Shown: positions 17,416 through 28,288 of the stretch, piece by piece
How the letters are laid out: every line of letters begins with the position of its first letter
Numbering within the stretch: position 1 is the first letter of the stretch
Source: Treponema bryantii
GTDB taxonomy: Bacteria > Spirochaetota > Spirochaetia > Treponematales > Treponemataceae
Length of the DNA stretch: 64,000 bases
Assembly: GCF_036492245.1 (NCBI RefSeq)
Contig: NZ_AP025286.1
Location: forward strand, 2,108,001-2,172,000
Direction: 5' to 3'
Position numbers and translations under genes: made by a program
Notes under the pieces: model-generated
What the model saw: the letters and a program-made list of their open reading frames with translations, nothing else
Told to the model about the DNA's origin: nothing
Database searches by the model: none

Positions 17416-19208
17416 TTCTTTTCCTTAACAGTTTTTGCTGCTGTTCTTGAAGCAGTTTTTGCAGGTGCTTTTTCTGTTTTCTCTGGCTTTTCAGCTTCTT
17501 TTTGAGCTTCTGCTGCAATTTCTTCTTTTTTTGCAGGAGCTTCATCAGGATCCTGCTGATTCTGATATTTAATTCTGTTGTGGTAATATCCTGTAAGCAG
17601 ATTTACAAAAGCAGCCTTAATTCTCGAAATATCGCGGAAAGTCAATTCACAATTATCCAGCTGTTTAGAATCTACCTTCTGATTGATAAGAATTGTAATG
17701 AACTTATCAAGACGAGGAGATGTTGGATTCTCAAGAGTATGGCAGGCAGCCTCGACTGTATCTGCAAGCATTACTACAGCAGATTCCTTTGTAAAAGGAG
17801 GATTGCCTGGGTAACGGAAATCATCTTCATCGAGTGAAGGATCTTTTTCCTTTGCCATATTATAGAAATATGTAATTATGCTGTTTCCATGATGTTCTGC
17901 AATAATATCAATTACTGCCTGAGGAAGATGAAGCTGGCGGGCTTTTTCAACCCCCTTACGAACATGGCTTTTTATAACAGAAGCAGAAAGATTTGGATTC
18001 AGGTCATTATGTTTATTTTCCATTCCGTTTACCTGATTTTCAACAAAATATTCACTCTGATCCATCTTTCCAATATCGTGATAGTAAGCACCAACTCTTG
18101 CAAGTAATGCATTTGCTCCGATTTCACGACAGCCAGCTTCAGCCAGTTGTGCAACCATCATTGAGTGATTGTAGGTACCGTTTGTCTGAATCTGCATCTG
18201 CTTAAAAATCGGAGTATTTGTATCACTCAAATCCATAAGACGGAAAACAGATGCTGTATTAAGCATGATTTCAAGCGGAGTAAGGAAACCTAATGTAAGA
18301 ATACCGGAAAGGAAGCCATTTATAGCAAGTCCAATTATAAGCTTTGGTAATTCTTCAAAAGTTTCATTAAATACTACAGAGAATAAAACTACATACACAA
18401 TATTAAAAGCCGCAATCATAAGACCTGCAAATACAAGGTCGAGACGGCGTTCAATTTTTCGTACGATTGCAGCTGCTGTAAGTGAAGATGCCAGTGTCAT
18501 AAGGAAGGTTGGTACCTGCCAGTTAGTAGCACATAAAACACCCATAGACATTACAATTGAAAGCAGAAGAGCAGAAAGATTGCCGTAAAGAATTGTTACA
18601 ATCATAATGAATAAAGCAGATGGAATTGCTATACAAATGCTATAGGGACTTGAGAAAATAGAAAGCTTTCCACAGAAGGCTGTAACCGCAAAAACAGCCA
18701 GGAAGAAAATTACCTGCAGAAGCGGTTCCTTAAATAAAAGCCTTCGGTTTACGGAAATAAATGTGAATAAAAGATACCACATTATAGACAACAGAAGCAG
18801 ATAAAGCTCGCTGTTTGCAAAAGCCCTGTAATCTATATACAAAGGAGAAGCAGACATTTTTTTGAGTTTAGAAAAGCCTTCTTCTGTAATGGGGAAACCT
18901 TTCTTTATGATTTTTTCACCTTTTGTAACGGTAATCGGATCAATATTATCTGGTGGAAGACTTCGGTCTGCAATAATTGTGCGGTCTGCAATCTGACCTA
19001 TTTCAAAATCTCCAATTGAAAAATTGGCAATTGTTTCTGCTGTACTGATTTTCAGGAAATTTAAAGCAGAAACAGCCAGAAGTCCCGCAAAAAACATGAT
19101 GAGGAACGGATAATTTTTCCTCATATAGTTTCCTATTCCCTGTACAATATAGTTTGCTGAAACAGGCCTGTTATTGTCTTTTTCAGAATTGTTCTTTTTC
19201 ATTTTCAT
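17412..19208 (-). CDS. pgpH: 7TM-HD cyclic-di-AMP phosphodiesterase PgpH
   Basis: This 598-residue membrane protein has an N-terminal membrane helix (about 33-50), an extracytoplasmic 7TMR-HDED domain, seven membrane helices (about 135-320), and a cytoplasmic HD domain with 'VGAYYHDIGK' near residue 377 and 'AEHHGNSIITYFY'. PgpH proteins degrade c-di-AMP to pApA, so its presence implies c-di-AMP signalling. The C-terminal 60 residues are a Lys/Ala/Glu-rich tail, probably disordered and unusual in length. Two ATGs (19208, 19202) follow AAAGG; either may be used. The gene overlaps phoH by about 26 bases. Confidence 0.92.
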   Translation of the reverse strand: MKMKKNNSEKDNNRPVSANYIVQGIGNYMRKNYPFLIMFFAGLLAVSALNFLKISTAETIANFSIGDFEIGQIADRTIIADRSLPPDNIDPITVTKGEKIIKKGFPITEEGFSKLKKMSASPLYIDYRAFANSELYLLLLSIMWYLLFTFISVNRRLLFKEPLLQVIFFLAVFAVTAFCGKLSIFSSPYSICIAIPSALFIMIVTILYGNLSALLLSIVMSMGVLCATNWQVPTFLMTLASSLTAAAIVRKIERRLDLVFAGLMIAAFNIVYVVLFSVVFNETFEELPKLIIGLAINGFLSGILTLGFLTPLEIMLNTASVFRLMDLSDTNTPIFKQMQIQTNGTYNHSMMVAQLAEAGCREIGANALLARVGAYYHDIGKMDQSEYFVENQVNGMENKHNDLNPNLSASVIKSHVRKGVEKARQLHLPQAVIDIIAEHHGNSIITYFYNMAKEKDPSLDEDDFRYPGNPPFTKESAVVMLADTVEAACHTLENPTSPRLDKFITILINQKVDSKQLDNCELTFRDISRIKAAFVNLLTGYYHNRIKYQNQQDPDEAPAKKEEIAAEAQKEAEKPEKTEKAPAKTASRTAAKTVKEKK

Positions 19209-20124
19209 ACGCCTTTACTATTTTTTTTACTAATGGATTTCTAACTACATCATCTGCAGTCAGTTCCATAAATCCAATATCTTCTATTTTATTTAATATG
19301 CTGATTGAATGCATCAGCCCGGATGTTACTTTTTTAGGAAGGTCAATTTGAGACGGATCTCCGGTTACAAAGACCTTTGTATTCTCGCCCATTCGGGTAA
19401 GGAACATTTTCATCTGTGCACAGGTTGTATTCTGAGCTTCATCAAGAATTACAACTGCATTATTTAAGGTTCGTCCGCGCATATAGGCAAGCGGCGCAAC
19501 CTCTACAATTCCAGCTTCAAAAAGCCGTTTTACAGATTCTGGAGGAAGAATTGTTTCCATTGCATCACGAAGAGGACGAAGATACGGGTCAATTTTATCT
19601 TCCAGATCACCTGGTAAAAAGCCCAGACTTTCACCTGCTTCTACAACAGGTCGTGTAATTATAAGCTTTGTTTTTTTATGAGTAAGAATTAAACGTAATG
19701 CTTCTGCCACTGCAAGATATGTTTTTCCACTTCCTGCAGAACCTGTACAGAACACCATATCACGATTCTGAAGTAAATCAACATATTCTGCCTGTCCCTG
19801 AGTTCTTGGATAAACCCTGCGAACCGCACCAGGAACCATAATTACCATTTCATCGGCATCTACTTTCCGCTTTGTATTGAGAACGGAAAGTATTATATCA
19901 TCACTGTTTTTACCTCCAGACTGTACCTCGTCTACGATACGGTCCACTATAAACTGGAATTTCTGGCAGATTTCAGGAGCGGCATTTTCCACAGAGAGCT
20001 CGTTTCCTTTTGAAAAAACAGGAACTCCCAGATGTTCTTCTATGAGCTGTAAATTTTTATCATTAGTTCCACAAACACAGGAAAGTACATCATTGTCTGG
20101 AACTACAATAGTATATTCGTTCAA
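19183..20124 (-). CDS. phoH: PhoH-family ATPase (YbeZ), TTG start
   Basis: This 313-residue cytoplasmic ATPase has Walker A TGSAGSGKT near residue 128, Walker B 'NAVVILDEAQNTT' and 'VFVTGDPSQIDLP'. PhoH/YbeZ proteins are predicted RNA helicases or ATPases that work with YbeY, which is encoded two genes downstream. An N-terminal KH-like segment (about 1-60) fits the longer PhoH form. The start is TTG at 20124 with AGAGG eleven to seven bases upstream; no ATG lies before the conserved region. It is the first gene of a five-gene overlapping operon ending at 14077, with a good promoter just upstream. Confidence 0.9.
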   Translation of the reverse strand: MNEYTIVVPDNDVLSCVCGTNDKNLQLIEEHLGVPVFSKGNELSVENAAPEICQKFQFIVDRIVDEVQSGGKNSDDIILSVLNTKRKVDADEMVIMVPGAVRRVYPRTQGQAEYVDLLQNRDMVFCTGSAGSGKTYLAVAEALRLILTHKKTKLIITRPVVEAGESLGFLPGDLEDKIDPYLRPLRDAMETILPPESVKRLFEAGIVEVAPLAYMRGRTLNNAVVILDEAQNTTCAQMKMFLTRMGENTKVFVTGDPSQIDLPKKVTSGLMHSISILNKIEDIGFMELTADDVVRNPLVKKIVKAYENEKEQF

Positions 20125-20140
20125 AAAAACCTCTGTATAT

Positions 20141-20169
20141 ATTATTGATTATCATATAATTATTGTCAA
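20141..20169 (-). promoter_or_regulatory. Promoter of the phoH operon
   Basis: On the minus strand a perfect -35 TTGACA (20164-20169) is separated by 17 bases from AATAAT (20141-20146), five of six matches to the -10 consensus. The predicted transcript start is about 20134, almost on the AGAGG ribosome binding site, so the leader would be very short. Confidence 0.65.
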
Positions 20170-20181
20170 TCTTAATTAAAT

Positions 20182-20276
20182 CGGCTCGCATAATCTCGCC
20201 TCTGAGCCGTTTTTTCGATAATCCTAAACTGGCCCGCTGTCGCAGCCCAGTTTTTAACGGATTTTCGATTTTAGGC
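20182..20276 (-). repeat. Stop-codon-linked structured repeat, copy A (after lptD)
   Basis: Reading the minus strand, the element begins GCCTAAAATCGAAAATCCG directly after the lptD stop. A hairpin with arms AAACTGG/CCAGTTT and core CTGCGACAGCG follows, then the right arm TTTAGGATTATCGA, which pairs imperfectly with the left arm. A second hairpin (CGGCTC/GAGCCG, 20182-20209) closes it. The same left arm, CGACAG core and right arm recur after purA and pnp. It probably also ends lptD transcription. Confidence 0.85.
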
Positions 20277-23200
20277 TTATTCCAGTTTCCATTCCCCATA
20301 TTCATCAATAATAGTAGTTTTCATACTCTCCATTGGATTCCATACAACACCAATTGTTATATATGGCTTAAAGTCATAAGTCTTTTTACCGTTTTCAGAA
20401 ATAATTCTCGGTTCAATCTTCATTGTCATATTAGCCTTCCAGTCATGAAGGTCATGAGAAATTGTCATATTCAGAGATTTCAGCTTAAATCCCGAGTTCT
20501 TTCGTAAATCCTCATTATCAAATCTGAAGGAATCAAACAAATCCTTAAAAATATTTCCCGGGAAGCCGCCCCACTCGCTGTACAAATCTCCCTCATTATT
20601 ATGGAAATACCAGTAAAGTACAGAGTTTCGTGAAGTTGCAGAAAAGGTAATATCCAGAAACTCAAAAATCTTAAACTTTATGGAAGGAGAAAACAGGAAA
20701 TAACTGTTTGTAGGACGCAGTAAATCTGCAACTATACTTGTATTCAGCCCCAATGCAAAAGAAACTCTGTTAAACCATCTGTAATAAGTCTTTGCAGGCA
20801 GAGAATACGATAGAGAGAAAGAATATGGAAGAAATTCTTTATCTGGCCGGATAGTCCAGCCTGTAGAAGAATCAAAATCATATCCCTGAACGTACGACTG
20901 AATATAAGATAACTGAACTCCAAATATAGAAGCTGAAAGTTTTAAACTGTCCGGATTATCATCTTCCAGATTATATGTGAAGGTTTCTGACAATTTCAGT
21001 TTTGAATTAAAAAGAGTAAGAGAAAAGTTTTGTGTCAGCGGTGATTTTTTCCATTTCTTGTCTTCTTCACCTGCAGTTTTAGTATCATCCTCTCTAACTT
21101 CTATAAAACCTGTACTAATTGAAGCACTTGCATAAGGAACGCCAAGGGTTAAAGTTGTTGTATACTTTTTTCTCAGCGGCGGCATAATCACATCAAAACG
21201 AAGTGACTGAGTAAACTTATTATTCAGTTCCTTTGCCTTGATATCTGCGGAAAGTGAGTTTGCCGTTACACTGTCTTCATCAGACCAGTCTGCGAAATGA
21301 TCTTCCCAATCCGGATTATCAGCATCTCCTGTATATGTTCTTCTGAATAATTTTATAGAAGAATTCCAGGCAAAACTTGTATCACTGAATATCGGATAAT
21401 AAATAAACGGTTTAAGCGTTACTGAGTTTGTATTTACAATATCACGAGTTTCAGATTTCATATCTGAATATTTGAGTTTTTTGATTTCATCTTCTGTATA
21501 GCCGTATTCTGAATCGTCTGAAAGGTACGGATGCTTCTGGAAAACAGGTGAATAAGAAAATTTATTCTCTACAGAAAAGAAGTTTCCGCCGTAATTCAAA
21601 AGGCTTGTAAGCGAAAGCGGAACCTTAATGTTATACATTGTAGATCTGATATTGCTCCAGTCAAAATCATCGGCTGTCTTTAAGTTTTTATCTGAATAAG
21701 CAATCTGATTTGTAAGATTCAAAGCTGCGCTGTAAGAAAGTTTATAGGTTATTCCATCATTAACAGTTTCTTTTGTGGTTGTATAATCAAGATCCGGAAG
21801 GTAATAATCAAAAACCTTATTCTCCTTATCCGTCTCACTATTGTCTGGTGTTTTATCTTCAGTTGTTTTAGAAGTTTCTTCTCCAGCTGATTTTCTTGCT
21901 TCCTCTTCTGCCTTTTTACGTTCTTCTTCGAGCTGCTTTTCTGTTTTCAATTCATCCGGCTTATTAAGAGTAATTACATAAGAAGGTGTTTTGGCTGTAC
22001 TGTCTTTTTTAATTGGCCATGAAAAAATAGTTCCGCTGGCAGAAATACTCATAGAAACAGGTGTTACCAGAGAAGGATAATAAAAGCGTCTTAAAGGAGT
22101 ATTATTTGTCCATCCTGAAGAAACCTCTTCTGAGTTAGATGCATAAGAAAAAACTGTACTCTTTGCCGAAATATTTACAGAGTTATTCATAGAAAAAGAC
22201 AAAGAAGATACATAAGGCTTCATAAATGAAGGAAGTGTCGGCGAATAGGATGCCTGAGTTTTCCACTGAAAAGACGAAACCTCACTGATTGTTGTAGAAG
22301 TATCAGATGAAGAATCTTCATTTGCAGAATCCAGAAGATAAGAAATCCAGTCCATAGTTTCCTGACGATCTTTCAGGAAGTCATTAGAAAAGAACGGATC
22401 TGAATAAACAGGAAGCGACAGAGAAAATGAAAACGGTTTTGAAAGCTGAAATTCAATATCTCCGGCATATCGGAAAGGCATCTTAAGGCCTAAGAAGTTT
22501 GATTCATCTTTATATTTTACACCAGTTGAAGAATACGGATAATATGTAAGGCTTGAACCAGTTCCCCTAAATACCGTATTACTAAAGCCTAAATAAGTAT
22601 TTACATTGAGCTTTGAAATATATTTTGGTAGAGGATTCAAAACAGAATCTACACCAACCATATATCCCAGATTTGAATACCAGTCTGCCAGAAGTTTTAC
22701 ATAATGAGATGAATCACCTTTAAAATCTTCATCGAGGTTATGAAGAATCAAACCTTCCCTAACCTGTTCCTTCAAGGTATTTGGTCTTACGAAATTATAA
22801 ACGGCCCTTAATGATTCAGCTGATGTACTGTCTTTTGATGAATCTGAACTTGAGGAACTCGAAGAACTTGATGAGTTCTTATCCAGAGGCTTTCTTCCCC
22901 ATAAATAAGTTGTAGTCTGAACTGAATAACCGCCGCGTTTTGTATAATTAAACACGGGATTAAAAATCAACTCATCTTTTGGATAATAAAAGGCCGGGAA
23001 ATAAAGTACCGGCACAACACCTACATACAGCAGGGCATTAAAAAACGCAAATTCACCGCCAGGTAACAGCCAGGTTCGTGTTGCATCAATATGCCAGTGC
23101 GGAGGATCTTCATCACAAAATGTAAGACTTGAGTTTTTAAAGGTTATGACAGTTTCATTACCCTTTCCAAAAATATCAGAAAAAACTATAAGAGTTGAAC

Positions 23201-23630
23201 CAGAAGGAAGATTCAGGGCATCCGACTGTTTTTGTACAATTCGGCCGTCATCAAAAACACCTTCAAGGGTTGATGTATTTAAAATAAGCGAAGTTGCTGT
23301 AGCAGTATCGTTTCCAGAACCGCTTTTCATTATGATTTCAACATTACCGTCGGCATAAAGCATTTCTGTACTTCGGTCATATACAATCTTATCTGCTTTA
23401 ATTTCGTTTGTAGTATTTCCTTTTTGAACAGTAAGAGACACTGAACCTTCGAGAACTATACAATCATTTCCGGTATCTTCATCTTTCTTGTAAGAAGACT
23501 GTCTTGCATTATTGATTGTAATTACTGTAACTTCAGGTGCTTTTGATGCAGAGTCACTTTTCTCCTGTGCGAAAACTGAAAAAACTGAGAAACAAAAAAT
23601 AACTGCTGCAAAAAAGAAACGCTTAAACAT
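20277..23630 (-). CDS. lptD: LptD/OstA-like outer-membrane assembly protein
   Basis: This 1117-residue protein has a signal peptide (FFFAAVIFCFSVFSVFA) and an N-terminal OstA/LptA-like domain (about 40-160, 'IKADKIVYDRSTEMLYADGN'). A long C-terminal region of amphipathic beta strands forms the presumed LptD barrel. LptD places lipopolysaccharide or a related glycolipid in the outer leaflet of the outer membrane. A serine run near residue 255 and a Lys/Glu-rich insertion near 570 interrupt the barrel and look like surface or linker loops. Homologues occur in treponemes that lack classical LPS, so the cargo is uncertain. It lies 15 bases after uvrA and is probably cotranscribed. lptF and lptG lie elsewhere in the window. 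Confidence 0.82.
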   Translation of the reverse strand: MFKRFFFAAVIFCFSVFSVFAQEKSDSASKAPEVTVITINNARQSSYKKDEDTGNDCIVLEGSVSLTVQKGNTTNEIKADKIVYDRSTEMLYADGNVEIIMKSGSGNDTATATSLILNTSTLEGVFDDGRIVQKQSDALNLPSGSTLIVFSDIFGKGNETVITFKNSSLTFCDEDPPHWHIDATRTWLLPGGEFAFFNALLYVGVVPVLYFPAFYYPKDELIFNPVFNYTKRGGYSVQTTTYLWGRKPLDKNSSSSSSSSSSDSSKDSTSAESLRAVYNFVRPNTLKEQVREGLILHNLDEDFKGDSSHYVKLLADWYSNLGYMVGVDSVLNPLPKYISKLNVNTYLGFSNTVFRGTGSSLTYYPYSSTGVKYKDESNFLGLKMPFRYAGDIEFQLSKPFSFSLSLPVYSDPFFSNDFLKDRQETMDWISYLLDSANEDSSSDTSTTISEVSSFQWKTQASYSPTLPSFMKPYVSSLSFSMNNSVNISAKSTVFSYASNSEEVSSGWTNNTPLRRFYYPSLVTPVSMSISASGTIFSWPIKKDSTAKTPSYVITLNKPDELKTEKQLEEERKKAEEEARKSAGEETSKTTEDKTPDNSETDKENKVFDYYLPDLDYTTTKETVNDGITYKLSYSAALNLTNQIAYSDKNLKTADDFDWSNIRSTMYNIKVPLSLTSLLNYGGNFFSVENKFSYSPVFQKHPYLSDDSEYGYTEDEIKKLKYSDMKSETRDIVNTNSVTLKPFIYYPIFSDTSFAWNSSIKLFRRTYTGDADNPDWEDHFADWSDEDSVTANSLSADIKAKELNNKFTQSLRFDVIMPPLRKKYTTTLTLGVPYASASISTGFIEVREDDTKTAGEEDKKWKKSPLTQNFSLTLFNSKLKLSETFTYNLEDDNPDSLKLSASIFGVQLSYIQSYVQGYDFDSSTGWTIRPDKEFLPYSFSLSYSLPAKTYYRWFNRVSFALGLNTSIVADLLRPTNSYFLFSPSIKFKIFEFLDITFSATSRNSVLYWYFHNNEGDLYSEWGGFPGNIFKDLFDSFRFDNEDLRKNSGFKLKSLNMTISHDLHDWKANMTMKIEPRIISENGKKTYDFKPYITIGVVWNPMESMKTTIIDEYGEWKLE

Positions 23631-23645
23631 CTGAATCTGCTGCCT

Positions 23646-26480
23646 CTAAAGCCCCAGCTGCTTTTTAATAAACTGGCCGGTATAGCTTTCCGGCACCTGA
23701 GCAACCTGCTCCGGAGTTCCAGTTGCAATTATATTACCGCCACGGAAACCACCTTCAGGACCAAGGTCAATCAGATAATCTGCCTGACAGATTACATCAA
23801 GGTTATGTTCAATCATAACAACTGTATTACCCTGATCTACAAGGCGCTGAATTACAGTCATCAGCTGTTTAACGTCTGCAAAGTGAAGTCCTGTTGTAGG
23901 CTCATCCATTATATAGAGAGTTTTTCCTGTAGAAACACGGGCAAGCTCGTTTGCAAGCTTAACGCGCTGAGCTTCACCACCACTGAGGGTAAGCGCATTC
24001 TGTCCAAGCTGAATATAACCGAGTCCTACAGACTTCATGGTTTCAAGCTTACGGGCAATATGAGGAATGCTTGCAAAGAAATCGCAGGCTTCATCAATAC
24101 TCATATTGAGAACATCGTTTATAGACTTACCCTTGTAGGTAACCTCAAGAGTCTCTTTATTAAAACGCTTACCTCCGCAGACTTCACACTGAACATATAC
24201 GTCTGGCAGGAAGTTCATTTCGATTACGTTTTCACCCGCGCCCTGACACGCTTCACAACGGCCGCCTTTTACGTTAAAGCTGAAACGGCCCTTAAGATAA
24301 CCACGGGCCTTACTTTCAGGAAGACTCGCAAAAAGGTCTCTTATAGAATCAAAAACACCAATATAAGTTGCAGGGTTACTGCGTGGAGAACGACCAATTG
24401 GGCTCTGATCAATATTGATTACCTTATCGATAAACTTTTCACCTTCAATACTTTCGCATTCACCAACATCATAATTTGTACGCATGATGCGATTACTGAG
24501 TGCCGGATAAAGTACATCACTCATAAGGGTAGATTTACCACTGCCACTTACACCGGTTATACAGGTAAAGGTTCCAAGAGGAATCTGAATACTTACATTT
24601 TTGAGGTTGTGCTCTGTAACGCCGTTTACCTTGATAAAGTTGCCGTTACCAGAGCGGCGTTCTGTCGGAACATCCATTTTTAGGGTTCCGGCAAGATACT
24701 GTCCTGTAAGACTTTCCTTTACCTTAGCAACCTCTTCCGGAGTTCCGGCCGCTACAACCTGCCCGCCATTAACGCCCGCGCCCGGACCGATATCTATAAG
24801 ATAATCTGCAGTACGCAAGGTCTGTTCATCGTGTTCTACGACGATTACGGTGTTGCCGTTATCACGAAGGCTGAGCAGTGTATCAATAAGACGCTGATTG
24901 TCGCGCTGATGGAGACCAATTGAAGGCTCATCAAGGATATACATAACGCCACAGAGGGCTGAACCAATCTGAGTTGCAAGACGGATTCGCTGTGCTTCAC
25001 CACCACTAAGGGTTTCTGCAGCACGCTCCATTGTAAGATAATCAAGTCCTACATCGCGAAGGAAGCGCAAACGGGCACGAATCTCTTTAAGAATCTGAGT
25101 TGCAATTGTCTGTTCATTTTCTGTAAGTTCCAGTTCATCAAAGAAGGTGATGGAATCAGCAACAGAAAGACAGCAGAGTTCCCATATATTTTTACCGCCC
25201 ACAGTAACACCAAGGGCTTCTTTACGAAGGCGCTGTCCGTTACAGCAGGAACAGTGTCCAACCTTCATAAACTTTTCTTCTATATTAGCACGCATTGAAT
25301 CGCCCCAGGCTTCTGCATGACGGCGCTTCATTTCGTTTAATACTCCAGGCCACGGACGGTTATATTCGCTGTAGCCTTCTCCGCTCTGCTTTTTATATAC
25401 CCAGTGGATTTTGCGCTCAGGATCTCCGTTCCATAAGTAATCAAACTGCTCGGCAGTCAGACGGCTGATTGGTGTGTCCAATGTAAAGCCTTCTGCTTCA
25501 GCAACAGCCTGGAACATAGTGTGGTTCCATTCACTATCCGGATTAAAGAAAGGGAAAGCGCGCTCGTTGAAAGACAAAGAGCGGTCCGGAAGAATCTTAT
25601 TGAAATCCCATTCCATTTTTTCGCCAAGACCTGTACATTCCGGGCAGGCACCAAACGGGTTATTAAAAGAGAAAAGACGAGGCTGCAGATCTGGAATAGA
25701 AATTCCACAATCCGGGCAGGCATTTTTCTGACTGAAGAAAACCTCTTCGTCCTTGTCGCCGACACGACGGGTAACAATTACAATTCCGTTTGCGTTTTTC
25801 AATGCAATTTCAATAGAATCTGCAAGTCGGCTTCGTACATCATCGCCTTTTATAATTCGGTCTACAACAATTTCAATTGTATGTTTTTTCTGTTTATCCA
25901 GTTTTATTGCATCATCAAGCTCTGCCATAACTCCATCAATTCGAGCACGAACAAAACCTGAAGCCTTAGCATCATCTAAAATCTTCTGATGTTCACCTTT
26001 TTTACCACGAATAACAGGGGCAAGAATCTGCATCTTTGTGCCATCTTCCCAGCCCATAACAGTATCAATAATCTGATCAACAGACTGTTCACGGATTTCA
26101 CGTCCACATTCAGGACAATGTGCATGTCCGCAGCGTGCAAAAAGAAGACGATAAAAGTCATATATTTCTGTGATTGTACCAACAGTTGAGCGCGGATTCT
26201 TATTTGTTGATTTCTGTTCGATTGAAATTGCAGGTGAAAGTCCTTCTATTATATCAACATCAGGCTTGTCCATTCGTCCAAGGAACTGACGTGCATAACT
26301 AGAAAGGCTTTCCATATAACGGCGCTGACCTTCAGCAAAAAGTGTATCAAAAGCCAGCGAAGACTTTCCCGAACCCGACAAACCGGAAATTACAACCAGT
26401 TTATCTCTCGGCATAGTAACATTTATATTTTTAAGATTATGCTCCCTCGCCCCACGGATTACAATCATATTGTCGTTCAT
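23646..26480 (-). CDS. uvrA: Excinuclease ABC subunit A
   Basis: This 944-residue protein is the damage sensor of nucleotide excision repair and works with UvrB and UvrC. It has two ABC ATPase modules: Walker A GLSGSGKS near residue 31 and GVSGSGKST near 642, and two LSGGEAQR signatures ([15 protein letters not shown] and [15 protein letters not shown]). Zinc-finger CxxC pairs include [13 protein letters not shown] and [11 protein letters not shown]. Length is normal. The ATG at 26480 lacks a Shine-Dalgarno; TGATATAAT ends nine bases upstream, so the message may be leaderless. A TTG three codons earlier is unlikely. lptD follows after 15 bases. Confidence 0.96.
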   Translation of the reverse strand: MNDNMIVIRGAREHNLKNINVTMPRDKLVVISGLSGSGKSSLAFDTLFAEGQRRYMESLSSYARQFLGRMDKPDVDIIEGLSPAISIEQKSTNKNPRSTVGTITEIYDFYRLLFARCGHAHCPECGREIREQSVDQIIDTVMGWEDGTKMQILAPVIRGKKGEHQKILDDAKASGFVRARIDGVMAELDDAIKLDKQKKHTIEIVVDRIIKGDDVRSRLADSIEIALKNANGIVIVTRRVGDKDEEVFFSQKNACPDCGISIPDLQPRLFSFNNPFGACPECTGLGEKMEWDFNKILPDRSLSFNERAFPFFNPDSEWNHTMFQAVAEAEGFTLDTPISRLTAEQFDYLWNGDPERKIHWVYKKQSGEGYSEYNRPWPGVLNEMKRRHAEAWGDSMRANIEEKFMKVGHCSCCNGQRLRKEALGVTVGGKNIWELCCLSVADSITFFDELELTENEQTIATQILKEIRARLRFLRDVGLDYLTMERAAETLSGGEAQRIRLATQIGSALCGVMYILDEPSIGLHQRDNQRLIDTLLSLRDNGNTVIVVEHDEQTLRTADYLIDIGPGAGVNGGQVVAAGTPEEVAKVKESLTGQYLAGTLKMDVPTERRSGNGNFIKVNGVTEHNLKNVSIQIPLGTFTCITGVSGSGKSTLMSDVLYPALSNRIMRTNYDVGECESIEGEKFIDKVINIDQSPIGRSPRSNPATYIGVFDSIRDLFASLPESKARGYLKGRFSFNVKGGRCEACQGAGENVIEMNFLPDVYVQCEVCGGKRFNKETLEVTYKGKSINDVLNMSIDEACDFFASIPHIARKLETMKSVGLGYIQLGQNALTLSGGEAQRVKLANELARVSTGKTLYIMDEPTTGLHFADVKQLMTVIQRLVDQGNTVVMIEHNLDVICQADYLIDLGPEGGFRGGNIIATGTPEQVAQVPESYTGQFIKKQLGL

Positions 26481-26489
26481 ATAAAGCAA

Positions 26490-26498
26490 ATTATATCA
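26490..26498 (-). promoter_or_regulatory. Extended -10 promoter of uvrA
   Basis: TGATATAAT on the minus strand combines the TGn extension with a perfect TATAAT (26490-26495), nine bases before the ATG. A -35-like TTCAAT is weak. The expected transcript start is only two or three bases before the start codon. Confidence 0.5.
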
Positions 26499-26532
26499 AA
26501 ATACAGTTATTATTGAAAGATAAACGTTAAAT

Positions 26533-26687
26533 CAAAACGAAACAGAAATTGCGGGTCCCAGCGACGGCAAAAAAAATGAGGGTCTCCCCCCATCATTCGC
26601 TTGTCGCTGTAGCTTCGCCAGCTCCTGCGCTGATGGGTCCTCCCTCATTTTTTCTTGCCTGCGTCCCACAATTTCTGTTTCGTTTTG
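26533..26687. repeat. 155-bp near-perfect inverted repeat between guaB and uvrA
   Basis: The outer arms CAAAACGAAACAGAAATTG (26533-26551) and its exact complement (26669-26687) match over 19 bases. Inner parts continue with good complementarity, including GGGTCCC/GGGACGC, AAAATGAGGG/CCCTCATTTT and CCATCA/TGATGG, leaving a GC-rich centre of about 35 bases. It could be a transcription terminator, a small non-autonomous mobile element, or a chromosome-structuring palindrome. It contains no ORF and no other copy is visible in the window. Confidence 0.85.
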
Positions 26688-26716
26688 AAAATCGTTGACG
26701 TCTAAATTATTTTAAT

Positions 26717-28222
26717 TTAATTTGCTTTTACAGTGTTTTTAACAATAACATCATGTGCGCCGCCCTCGCGGAGAGAAGCTGCACTTACAAGTGTAATCTT
26801 TGCGTTCTTCTGCAAATCAGGGATGTTTGTAACACCACAGTTACACATAGCGTGGATTACCTTGCTTGTTGTAAGAGTTACGTTGTCGTGGAGTGAACCA
26901 GCGTATGGAACATATGAGTCTACACCCTCTTCGAATGCCATACCCTTCTTTCCACCGAGGTCATAACGCTGCCAGTTGCGGGCGCGGTTTGAACCTTCAC
27001 CCCAGTATTCCTTTACGTAGTTGCCATTTACGATGAGCTTGTTTGTAGGAGACTCATCAAAACGAGCAAAGTAACGGCCAAGCATTACAAAGTCTGCACC
27101 CATTGCAAGAGCAAGAGTAACGTGATGGTCGTAAACAATACCACCATCAGAACAGATAGGAATATAAATACCAGTTTTTTCGTAGTAAGCGTCACGAGCT
27201 TTAGCAACTTCAATAGTAGCAGTAGCCTGACCACGGCCAATACCTTTCTGCTCACGTGTAATACAGATAGAACCACCGCCAATACCAATTTTTACAAAGT
27301 CTGCACCAGCTTCAGCAAGGAAGTTGAAACCATCAGCATCAACTACGTTACCTGCACCGATCTTTGCATTAGGCCACTTTGAGTGGATATCCTGCAAAGC
27401 ACGGCGCTGCCATTCTGTAAAACCTTCAGACGAGTCAAGAGTCATTACATCAACACCAGCTTCAAGCAATGCTGGAACGCGGTCCATATAATCACGTGTG
27501 TTAATTCCGGCACCTACGATATAGCGTTTCTGGCTGTCGAGGAGCTCAAGAGGATGCTCTTCGTGGCTTGCAGCATCCTTACGGAATACGAGGTACAAAA
27601 GCTTTCCGTCTTTATCTACAACAGGAAGCTGATTAACCTTCTTTTCCCATATCAAATCATTTGCTTCATCAAGAGTGATTCCTTCTTTTCCCATTACAAG
27701 AGAAGAAAGAGGAGTCATGTAAGCACTTACCTTTTCACTCATTTCACAGTGACCGATGCGGAAGTCGCGCTCAGTGATAATACCAACAAGCTTACCGTTT
27801 GCAGTACCATCTTCTGTTACAGCAACAGTTGAGTGACCAGTCTTTTCAATTGCTTCAACCAGTTCACCTAAAGTCTGCTCGGGGCGGATATTTGTATCAG
27901 AAGAAACAAATCCAGCCTTGTAAGCTTTAACACGGGCAACCATAGCTGCCTGATTTTCTATAGTCTGAGAACCAAAAATAAAAGAAATGCCGCCTTCCTT
28001 AGCAAGAGCAACAGCAAGCTTATCATCAGAAACTGCCTGCATAACAGCCGAAGTCATCGGAATATTCATCGTAAGCGGACACTTTTCGCCAGCCTTCTTG
28101 TTATAGCGGACAACAGGTGTCTGCAAAGTAACATTAGCAGGAATGCAGTCAGGACCGGTGTAGCCCGGAACTAAAAGGTACTCATCAAAAGTGTGTGATG
28201 GTTCTTCAAAAATGTAAGCCAT
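26717..28222 (-). CDS. guaB: IMP dehydrogenase
   Basis: This 501-residue enzyme oxidises IMP to XMP with NAD+, the committed step to GMP. The TIM barrel carries the catalytic cysteine loop '[17 protein letters not shown]' near residue 310. Two CBS domains (about 95-215, 'VGIITERDF' and '[16 protein letters not shown]') interrupt the barrel as usual; they typically bind ATP or GTP. The C-terminal '[12 protein letters not shown]' flap motif is present. The ATG at 28222 has AGGAGA eight bases upstream. It is divergent from purA, which takes IMP to AMP, so both branches from IMP share one 281-bp control region. Confidence 0.96.
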   Translation of the reverse strand: MAYIFEEPSHTFDEYLLVPGYTGPDCIPANVTLQTPVVRYNKKAGEKCPLTMNIPMTSAVMQAVSDDKLAVALAKEGGISFIFGSQTIENQAAMVARVKAYKAGFVSSDTNIRPEQTLGELVEAIEKTGHSTVAVTEDGTANGKLVGIITERDFRIGHCEMSEKVSAYMTPLSSLVMGKEGITLDEANDLIWEKKVNQLPVVDKDGKLLYLVFRKDAASHEEHPLELLDSQKRYIVGAGINTRDYMDRVPALLEAGVDVMTLDSSEGFTEWQRRALQDIHSKWPNAKIGAGNVVDADGFNFLAEAGADFVKIGIGGGSICITREQKGIGRGQATATIEVAKARDAYYEKTGIYIPICSDGGIVYDHHVTLALAMGADFVMLGRYFARFDESPTNKLIVNGNYVKEYWGEGSNRARNWQRYDLGGKKGMAFEEGVDSYVPYAGSLHDNVTLTTSKVIHAMCNCGVTNIPDLQKNAKITLVSAASLREGGAHDVIVKNTVKAN

Positions 28223-28288
28223 TTGGTTCTCCTAAAATTATGATATATAAACCGCCATGCGGATTTTTTATAAAAATATTAATCGGGA

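Noticed and set aside
23805-24683. A 292-codon open frame opposite uvrA
   Set aside because: It is entirely antisense to the conserved second ATPase half of UvrA and shows no ribosome binding site or domain.
28249-28270. CCGC-CAT-GCGG followed by T run as a terminator in the guaB leader
   Set aside because: The stem is four pairs only, and on the plus strand no transcript is expected to end there.
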